Assembly: GCA_964521285.1 (NCBI GenBank)
Contig: CAZFQS010000010.1
Location: 62,001 to 126,000, forward strand
Source of the DNA: G020354785 sp964521285
GTDB lineage: Bacteria > Bacteroidota > Bacteroidia > Bacteroidales > UBA10428
Reading direction: 5' to 3'
Length of the DNA stretch: 64,000 nt
This document shows positions 9,014 to 16,108 of this stretch, in pieces; positions within the stretch are counted from its first letter, which is position 1; every line of letters starts with the position of its first letter. The position numbers were made by a program, and so were the translations under genes. The notes under the pieces were generated by a model, which was given only the letters and a program-made list of their open reading frames with translations, did no database searches and was not told where the DNA came from.

Positions 9014-10366
9014 CTACACAACCCCTTGTGCTATCATTGCATCAGCAACTTTAATAAATCCTCCTATATTAGCTCCATTCACATAGTTTATAAATCCTGA
9101 TTTTTCCTTGCCGTATTTTACACATGTTTCATGAATGTTAGTCATAATCATATGGAGCCTGTTATCAACTTCCTCCCTGCTCCAGGGCAAGCGCATCGAA
9201 TTCTGAGCCATTTCAAGTCCGGATACAGCAACTCCTCCTGCATTTGCTGCCTTGCCCGGGCCGAAAAGGATTTTAGCTTTTAGAAATACTTCAACAGCCT
9301 CTGGAGTAGATGGCATATTTGCGCCCTCTGAAGCGGCAATACATCCTTTCTTTACCAGGATTTCTGCTTCTTCCTTATTAATCTCATTCTGTGTAGCGGA
9401 AGGTATTGCTATATCACATTTAACTTTCCATGGTCTTTCTCCTTCAACATATTGTACCTTATATTTTTCAGCATATTCTTTTATTCTTCCCCGTTTTATA
9501 TTTTTTAGTTCCATGACATATGCCAGCTTTTCTTCATTAATTCCGTCGGGGTCATATATATATCCTGAAGAATCAGACAATGTTACAACCTTTCCTCCTA
9601 ACTGATTTACTTTTTCAACTGCATATTGTGCAACGTTTCCCGAACCAGACACAGTTACTACTTTTCCTTCAAAGCTTTCTCCCCTGGTTTTTATCATTTC
9701 TTCAGCAAAGTAAACAGCACCATATCCTGTGGCTTCAGGTCTTATAAGACTACCTCCCCACTCAAGACCTTTACCGGTTAATACACCTGTAAACTCATTT
9801 CTTATTCTTTTATACTGGCCAAATAAAAATCCTATCTCTCTGCCTCCCACACCAATATCACCGGCAGGAATATCAGTATCCGGACCAACATGTCTTGATA
9901 ATTCTGTCATAAAGCTCTGACAAAACCGCATCACTTCATTATCTGACTTGCCTTTCGGATCAAAGTCCGATCCCCCCTTACCACCCCCCATAGGAAGGGT
10001 AGTTAGACTATTCTTAAAAACCTGTTCAAATGCTAAAAATTTTAAAATACCAAGATTAACGGTAGGGTGAAAACGAAGACCTCCCTTATATGGCCCTATT
10101 GCACTGTTCATTTCAATTCTGAATCCTCTGTTTACCTGAATTTCACCTTTATCATCAAGCCAGGGCACTCTAAACATAACTACCCGCTCAGGTTCAGTTA
10201 TTCTTTCAAGAATTTTTGCATGTTTATACTTTGGATTCTCTTCAATAAAGGGCATAATAGATTCGACAACTTCTTTAGCTGCCTGGTGAAATTCTGACTC
10301 ACCAGGATTTTTGGCAATTAATTTTGCCATGAATTCATCTACTTTTACATCAAGTACATTTTCCAT
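9014..10366 (-). CDS. gdhA: NADP-type glutamate dehydrogenase
   Basis: The 450-residue enzyme interconverts glutamate and 2-oxoglutarate plus ammonia. The active-site block PMGGGKGGSDFDPKGKSDNE, GPDTDIPAGDIGVGGREIG and the Rossmann segment VTVSGSGNVAQYA are intact, and the length matches hexameric bacterial GdhA. I place the start at the ATG at 10366 (MENVLDVKVDEF); an in-frame TTG at 10390 would add eight residues that look unlike the family. It is monocistronic, with 200 bp of non-coding DNA upstream before the response-regulator gene. It could serve ammonia assimilation or, with the DPP7 peptidase, amino-acid catabolism. Confidence 0.95.
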   Translation of the reverse strand: MENVLDVKVDEFMAKLIAKNPGESEFHQAAKEVVESIMPFIEENPKYKHAKILERITEPERVVMFRVPWLDDKGEIQVNRGFRIEMNSAIGPYKGGLRFHPTVNLGILKFLAFEQVFKNSLTTLPMGGGKGGSDFDPKGKSDNEVMRFCQSFMTELSRHVGPDTDIPAGDIGVGGREIGFLFGQYKRIRNEFTGVLTGKGLEWGGSLIRPEATGYGAVYFAEEMIKTRGESFEGKVVTVSGSGNVAQYAVEKVNQLGGKVVTLSDSSGYIYDPDGINEEKLAYVMELKNIKRGRIKEYAEKYKVQYVEGERPWKVKCDIAIPSATQNEINKEEAEILVKKGCIAASEGANMPSTPEAVEVFLKAKILFGPGKAANAGGVAVSGLEMAQNSMRLPWSREEVDNRLHMIMTNIHETCVKYGKEKSGFINYVNGANIGGFIKVADAMIAQGVV

Positions 10367-10566
10367 AATTATTTTATTTATATTAAACAACTATTATAAT
10401 CAGACAAAAACCTGCCCGTGTTAAGGTATAGGAAGGTTACATTTTTAAGAAACCTAAAATATAAAAATTTTAATAACAGGGATACATTAGAATATTTAAA
10501 CAGTCACGATTTACGCGCATTACCTATAAAATTAAGTAAATCTCGGAGAGTCTTAAGTTAACTGAA

Positions 10567-11226
10567 TTATATCTGAATTATATTATTTTTTAATGCGAAT
10601 TTAACAAGATCAACAGTGGTTTTCAGGTTAAGTTTCTGCATGATGTGATTCTTATGTGATTCAACTGTCCTTATACTAATAAAAAGTTTATCGGCAATTT
10701 CTTTATTTGTATAACTGCTGCCCCAAAATTTTAATATTTCTAATTCTCGTGAGCTCAAATTGTATAAGTTTTTATTTTGCAGCGGGTTATTTGATTTAAT
10801 AATATTAATATATTGATTCACCAAAATATTGGTAATAGATGAGCTGAAATAATCATATCCATTACGTAAAGAATAGATTGCTTCAATAAGTTCATTCTTG
10901 GTGGTATCCTTGGCAAGAAAACCTTTTGCCCCGGCTTTTACTGTTTTAAAAATAACTTCTTCATCTGAGATTACAGAGAGGACCAGTATTTTAATCTGAG
11001 GAGTTTCATTACTTATTTTTTGAATAAGATTAAGATCTTCGCTGTTTAAATTATGGATATTGAATATTAATATATGTATAATGCTCTTTTTGATTCCATC
11101 AACAAGCTCTTTTTTATCAGACAGTTTGAGTGTAACTTCAATATCTTCTACATTTCTCAGCAATTCGCCAATTCCTTCAACCATTATCTGGTGTTCATCA
11201 AGTATAGCTACACAAATTTTATTCAT
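10567..11226 (-). CDS. NarL/FixJ-type response regulator with Asn at the phospho-acceptor site
   Basis: The 219-residue protein has a receiver domain (about 1-120) and a LuxR-type helix-turn-helix (about 155-215; LSSRELEIL, YTNKEIADKLFISIRTVESHKNHIMQKL). The receiver keeps the acidic pair (Asp10-Glu11), Ser84 and Lys106, but the phospho-acceptor slot in LIFNIHN is Asn56; I checked the codon as AAT. It therefore cannot take phosphate on that residue in the usual way and may act constitutively or through protein contacts. It is the last gene of an operon, 23 bp after the PEP-binding protein gene and behind the Crp/Fnr gene. No histidine kinase is adjacent. Confidence 0.88.
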   Translation of the reverse strand: MNKICVAILDEHQIMVEGIGELLRNVEDIEVTLKLSDKKELVDGIKKSIIHILIFNIHNLNSEDLNLIQKISNETPQIKILVLSVISDEEVIFKTVKAGAKGFLAKDTTKNELIEAIYSLRNGYDYFSSSITNILVNQYINIIKSNNPLQNKNLYNLSSRELEILKFWGSSYTNKEIADKLFISIRTVESHKNHIMQKLNLKTTVDLVKFALKNNIIQI

Positions 11227-11249
11227 CCGGCAAATTCTTGGCTAATAAC

Positions 11250-14200
11250 TTATTTTGTAATAATCACAGAGATTTTTTTACGACCGTCCATATATACAGT
11301 TAATGGCTTCTCAAAGCGTATATGCCTTAAATAGTTAGTTTTTTCAATTATTCTTTGCTGCTTTAGAATGTCCCATTTAACAAAGTCAGTATTTGATGAA
11401 TCAAGGACCGACAAATACCCGATGTTCATTGAAGTTATATTGTGAAAGAAATGAGAGCCTAATGATGCATCAATAGGGAAGTCAGACAAGCTTATTTCTA
11501 CAATAACTTTCGCATTGGATATCTGAGACCAGCATACGGGAATACCAAGGTGCCTGTCTCGTGTTCCCCATCTTCCCTGTCCTATTAGAATATACTTCCT
11601 GTTATGGTTAATCATTTTTTCATTAATTCTTTCTATTTCAATGGCCATTTCCATTGTCTTAAGCTTATCAAATTTATGAGCGTCAACATAAACAACATCA
11701 TAGATTTTATCTATTATTCCGTTTCCCAGGCTTAATGAAGAAAACAGAACAGCCATTGATTTATCTATCTCATCCAGGTTGATGTCATAATTTAGCTGAT
11801 TCCCTACCAGAGGTTTAATCTGAAGCAAATAAAAGGATGCCAGATCATTGTTATTTTTCCCCAGATCTACAGCAAATTCTATTTCTACAGGGGACCCCAG
11901 TGAATCTTTTATACTGTCTAACATTACCTCAATAGTTTTTGCCAGAGGGATATAATTATATTTTAAAATATCGGCAAAATTTATGATTATCGGCCCATTT
12001 AAACTGACTCCCGGTTCTATAATATCATTATCAGGGTTGTAAACTGATGCACAATGATTAAGTGTTTTGTGTTTTTTTGCCTTATAAATATCTAACAGAG
12101 AAAGGGAAGCTTTTTCGCCATTTTTTAAATAATCAATATCCTGCCTTGTTAAGTTCAGGCAATAATAATGAAGTTGTGTACTTTTCAGTAAATCTTCAGG
12201 TGAAAGAATCTCCAGATTAGGATATTTGGGTGAGAATCGGTATGCCTTGCCTCCTTCAACAACATATGAACCCAGTCCTAAAGCTGCAATAGCAAAACCT
12301 TCTTCAGGTTTCATATGTTCATAAGGATAAAAATTATATGATTGTGCTATCCCGCTGATATGAGGATAATAATAATTATCATACTGATTTCCGACAAGTT
12401 CCTGCAGAATTACAGCCATCCTGTCTTCTTCAATTTTATGATTTATGGCCTGAAAATATTTACGTGCCTTATCAGAGTATATTGAAGCATAGACCAATTT
12501 AATAGTGGTTCTCAGGTGGTCTAATCTGACTTTTTTATCAATGTGATTATTAGGTATAATATAGGTATCAAAAATACCTGCAAAAGGCTGAGTCAGTGAA
12601 TCTTCTGAAATACTTGATGAGCGCACGGCTATTGGCTTATTGATCTGATCAATGAAATTTTTAAGTTTAGCAACTAATTCTGGTGACAGACTGGATTTAA
12701 CAAATAACTTCCTAATATCTTCATATTGTATACTAGCATTAAATATCTTATCATGCAGGTGATTTCTTTCCAGGAACAATTCAAATTCATCAGTACCTAT
12801 AATAGCCGTTTTGGGAGTCCTGATTGATATCTCTCTGGTATGTTCAGAAAAGTCTAAATTATAAATTAGTGTATTTATAAAAGCCAATCCTCTTCCTTTA
12901 CCTCCAAGAGAACCTCCTGCAAGGGTAACGATGTTCTTTTCATCAATTAAATCTGACTCTTCAAAATTTATTACTCTTCCTCTCTTCTTTTCTTCCCAGT
13001 ATTTTCTTATCATATTAGTGTTGAATGAACGGAACTCATTGATATCTTTAAAGTCAGATAACCTTATAGGATTTAATGTTTTTGCCAGTTGAATTTCTCC
13101 TCTTGCCATTAACCAGATTGAAAACTGGTTTTTTTCAGCATGAAATACCAATGACTCGTCAGGAATAGTATCCAGCATTTCTACCATTTCCTTAAACGTT
13201 TTGGCAACAGCGACCTTTTTCCCGTCCTTGTCCCTGAAGATAAAATCACCAAAGCCAAGATGATATGTAAGAAATTTTTTCAGGTCAATTGAGAGGCTTT
13301 CGGAATTTTTATTGATAAAGCTTGAATCCATTTCTGCTGCAATTTTTGCGTTTTTAATATCAGATGACTGTAATAATGTTGGTAAGTTGCTGATGTGTTT
13401 TTTAACATATTTTATAAATTCTATTCCCGCTTTTTTATTCATACTTCCGTCCTTTTCAAATTCTACGTCAGAAATGACACAAAGCATAAAATCCTTATAT
13501 TTATGGAAAAGATGTAAAGCGTCCTCGTAATTACCTGCCAGCAGTATTTTTGGCCTGGATCTCATCTTGGAAATTTTATCAAGCTCGTTCTTCTCTACTT
13601 CTGCTATTAGTTGCTGTATTTGTCCGAATACAATAGAATACAGCATGGACAGGTATTTGGAATAATACTGGGCAGAATTTTCAATTAATAGTATTACTCT
13701 TACTAATCCGACCTTAGTATCATTTTCAACATTAACAGAATCCTCAATTGACTTAACAATGGCAAAAAATATCTGCGAATCGCCATTCCATATAAACATT
13801 TTATCAATGGAATTAGTGTTAGGTATAAGCTCTTCGAAATATTTTATATTACTCTGCTGGTTTAAAAGAAGATACACAGGTAATTCAGGTTTTTTCTGTT
13901 TGATTTGATTACTCAGTTTAACCGGACCTTCCTGGTCAATTCCAACCATTAAGATGACCAGATCAAACCTCGTTGTTTCTAACAATTCCACGGCTTCTTC
14001 GGAAGTTGATACCCCGGTTATTCTTGGCAGCGAAAATAAGCTGTACTGGTATATTTCTCCCATAAACTGTTCAAAAAAGCTATCTTCATTCTCCAGTATA
14101 TAAGCATCATATAAGGTCGCAACAAAAAGTATCTCCTTAACCTTATATTTCATCATATCCAAATAGATATACTTGTCGATTATTTGTCTGTTAAAGAACA

Positions 14201-15056
14201 GCTGGAGTGGCTGTTTGGTTTTTTCCAATGATTGTCTGTATTCTTCTGATTTTTGTCTGCCGTCATCTTTGTACAAACGCTTGTTAATTATATCTCTTCC
14301 TTTTATATTGTTTAAGTAACCGCTAATTAACCTGGCTATATTTTTTAATAACTGGCGTTCTTCTTTCAGGAAGGGGCCTTCATCAGATCTGGGTAATTCT
14401 TTTAGATAAAAAATTTCAACTGAGCCTTTTTTATTGTCTATTGTTACAAAATTTTCACTCTGGTGCCATTTAGTTTCCCTGAATTGTTTGCTCTTGTATA
14501 TTTCCCCCTCATATACTATACGGGCAGCGGCATATCTGGGATATTGCCATGATTTCGATAGAAAGTCACAAATTTCCTGAAATGTTTCATTTACAGATTT
14601 CCCTTTTGCAATAATTATGTTTGTCTGGTTTATTGCATGTAATTCTTTCAGCCGTTCTTTATTATTCAGTAATACTTCTGTTAATATCTTTTTTGAAATT
14701 GCCCCTGATGTTAATGAAGCAATGTTTGTCAGGAGTTTCGTTGCTTTGTTTTTAAATTCATTATTATCAGGTCCGGGAAATTTAGTATTTACCAACAACT
14801 CAATAGTTCCGTTCTTTTTGCCGGGAATTTCCAGAGATTGTTTACATATCAGGATGGAGCCGTTCAGATTATTTGTTTCAAAGACTTTATTTTCGTAAGT
14901 TATGCGAGTTGAAATATATTCACTGTATGACCATGCCCCTGGAAGAATATTGCATATTTCCTGAAGGATTTCTTCAACAGTCAGGTCGCTGTTCAAAATA
15001 TCCAGTGTTTGATCTATAATATCAGTCTCATTTATATGTTCTGTTTTTCCTTTCAT
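11250..15056 (-). CDS. PEP/pyruvate-binding (PPDK N-type ATP-grasp) protein with tandem sensor-like and receiver-like domains
   Basis: This 1268-residue cytosolic protein has three parts. Residues about 20-125 and 145-250 are two related sensor-like repeats (EEILQEICNILPGAW... and NETFQEICDFLSKSW...), similar to GAF-like input domains of Bacteroidota hybrid kinases. Residues about 305-435 and 500-600 resemble receivers; the first has Met370 where the phospho-Asp should be, the second has Asp530 (VISDVEF). The C-terminal half is an ATP-grasp domain related to the PPDK/PEP-synthase N-domain (LAGGSLGGKGRGLAF, AVRSSSISEDS with Arg812, LLQIKPLVGNQ). No phosphohistidine swivelling domain or PEP-binding barrel follows, so it cannot be a complete PEP synthase. 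It is the middle gene of a Crp/Fnr - this - response-regulator operon. A sensory or regulatory role is inferred. Confidence 0.8.
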   Translation of the reverse strand: MKGKTEHINETDIIDQTLDILNSDLTVEEILQEICNILPGAWSYSEYISTRITYENKVFETNNLNGSILICKQSLEIPGKKNGTIELLVNTKFPGPDNNEFKNKATKLLTNIASLTSGAISKKILTEVLLNNKERLKELHAINQTNIIIAKGKSVNETFQEICDFLSKSWQYPRYAAARIVYEGEIYKSKQFRETKWHQSENFVTIDNKKGSVEIFYLKELPRSDEGPFLKEERQLLKNIARLISGYLNNIKGRDIINKRLYKDDGRQKSEEYRQSLEKTKQPLQLFFNRQIIDKYIYLDMMKYKVKEILFVATLYDAYILENEDSFFEQFMGEIYQYSLFSLPRITGVSTSEEAVELLETTRFDLVILMVGIDQEGPVKLSNQIKQKKPELPVYLLLNQQSNIKYFEELIPNTNSIDKMFIWNGDSQIFFAIVKSIEDSVNVENDTKVGLVRVILLIENSAQYYSKYLSMLYSIVFGQIQQLIAEVEKNELDKISKMRSRPKILLAGNYEDALHLFHKYKDFMLCVISDVEFEKDGSMNKKAGIEFIKYVKKHISNLPTLLQSSDIKNAKIAAEMDSSFINKNSESLSIDLKKFLTYHLGFGDFIFRDKDGKKVAVAKTFKEMVEMLDTIPDESLVFHAEKNQFSIWLMARGEIQLAKTLNPIRLSDFKDINEFRSFNTNMIRKYWEEKKRGRVINFEESDLIDEKNIVTLAGGSLGGKGRGLAFINTLIYNLDFSEHTREISIRTPKTAIIGTDEFELFLERNHLHDKIFNASIQYEDIRKLFVKSSLSPELVAKLKNFIDQINKPIAVRSSSISEDSLTQPFAGIFDTYIIPNNHIDKKVRLDHLRTTIKLVYASIYSDKARKYFQAINHKIEEDRMAVILQELVGNQYDNYYYPHISGIAQSYNFYPYEHMKPEEGFAIAALGLGSYVVEGGKAYRFSPKYPNLEILSPEDLLKSTQLHYYCLNLTRQDIDYLKNGEKASLSLLDIYKAKKHKTLNHCASVYNPDNDIIEPGVSLNGPIIINFADILKYNYIPLAKTIEVMLDSIKDSLGSPVEIEFAVDLGKNNNDLASFYLLQIKPLVGNQLNYDINLDEIDKSMAVLFSSLSLGNGIIDKIYDVVYVDAHKFDKLKTMEMAIEIERINEKMINHNRKYILIGQGRWGTRDRHLGIPVCWSQISNAKVIVEISLSDFPIDASLGSHFFHNITSMNIGYLSVLDSSNTDFVKWDILKQQRIIEKTNYLRHIRFEKPLTVYMDGRKKISVIITK

Positions 15057-15068
15057 ATTCCCAAAAGA

Positions 15069-15770
15069 TTAACCAAACTCGCTAATATGCTCAAGAACAA
15101 CCATGTCTAAAATTTCAATTCTTTTACCATTCAGTGCTATAATTTTTTCCTTGGCAAAGGCTGACAGCGTTCTTATTGCATTTGATGTAGTCATATTTGA
15201 TAAATGAGCAATATCTCCGCGTGTTAAGCATATGTTTAATGTTTTACCGTTTTTTTCAAGTCCGTATGTGTCTTTCAGAAAGATTAAAGATTCAGCTAAC
15301 CGGCCACGTATATGCTTTTGTGTAAGAGTTACTGTCCGGCTGGTAGAAAATTTTAGCTCTGTAGCAAAGAATTTCATGATCTTTAAACAAAGCTCATTAT
15401 TGGATTTCAAAACCTTAAACAAGCCTTTTTTATTAATCCTGCAAATCGCACAGTCTTCAATAGCTACAGCGCTGACAAAATGATTCTCGTCAGCAAATAA
15501 TGCCTTATAGCCTATAAAGCCAACTGGTTTTGCCAGTCTTATAATCTGTTCTCTCCCACTTATACCTTCCATAAAAACTTTAACTTTACCCTTTATAAGG
15601 CATAGCAAGCCAATAGCTTTTTCTCCTTCGTTAAAAATAGTATCCCCTTTATTATATTTCAGGCACGTAGAATTTTGCCTTAAAATATTTTTTTCAGATT
15701 CATTTAGAATCCTGAAAATAGAATCTTTGTAATTTAAACAATAGTCGCAGTTAAGTTCTAGCTGTCTCAT
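15069..15770 (-). CDS. Crp/Fnr-family transcriptional regulator
   Basis: The 233-residue protein has an N-terminal cyclic-nucleotide-binding-type beta-roll (GDTIFNEGEKAIGLLCLIKGKVKVF) and a C-terminal winged helix (LTRGDIAHLSNMTTSNAIRTLSAFAKEKII). The N-terminus has a CDYC pair, but the four-cysteine pattern of FNR iron-sulfur proteins is not evident, and the cAMP-contact residues of CRP are not clear either, so the effector is unknown. It leads the operon, 12 bp before the PEP-binding protein gene, and faces the divergent exported-dikinase gene across 338 bp. It is the obvious candidate regulator for both directions. Confidence 0.88.
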   Translation of the reverse strand: MRQLELNCDYCLNYKDSIFRILNESEKNILRQNSTCLKYNKGDTIFNEGEKAIGLLCLIKGKVKVFMEGISGREQIIRLAKPVGFIGYKALFADENHFVSAVAIEDCAICRINKKGLFKVLKSNNELCLKIMKFFATELKFSTSRTVTLTQKHIRGRLAESLIFLKDTYGLEKNGKTLNICLTRGDIAHLSNMTTSNAIRTLSAFAKEKIIALNGKRIEILDMVVLEHISEFG

Positions 15771-16108
15771 AAATACTTAAATTCCCGGAAATTTATAATA
15801 ATCTAAATACCATTTAATTAAATGCCCGAATTATTAAGGTATTTATTATTAACAAGTTAATTTGCATCACTAGTATGAGCAGGTTTATTTAACCTTTTTA
15901 TTGTAAAGATACAAAATACATTCTGATGAGAGTAATCTGATTGTTCAAATTTACTTTGTTTTGAATAACACAATTGGACTATTTAAAATTATGTACTTAA
16001 CTTTACAAATTATCATTTCATCTAAAATAAATACTATCGATATCTGATTAAGATATGATTCAATTTTAAAAGATAATTTTAATTAATAAAAAACGCTATA
16101 AAGTTTAA
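15771..16108. promoter_or_regulatory. Divergent control region between the Crp/Fnr operon and the exported dikinase gene
   Basis: These 338 bp hold the promoters of both units. For the rightward gene, TTGG (15974-15977) and TAACTTTA (15998-16005) are 20 bp apart, close to the Bacteroidota form TTTG-N19/21-TAnnTTTG, with Ala/Gly mismatch at the last base of the -7 box. A short inverted repeat, ATATC-N7-GATAT (16040-16056), lies between this and the ATG and could be an operator. Both calls are from pattern matching only. Confidence 0.35.
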
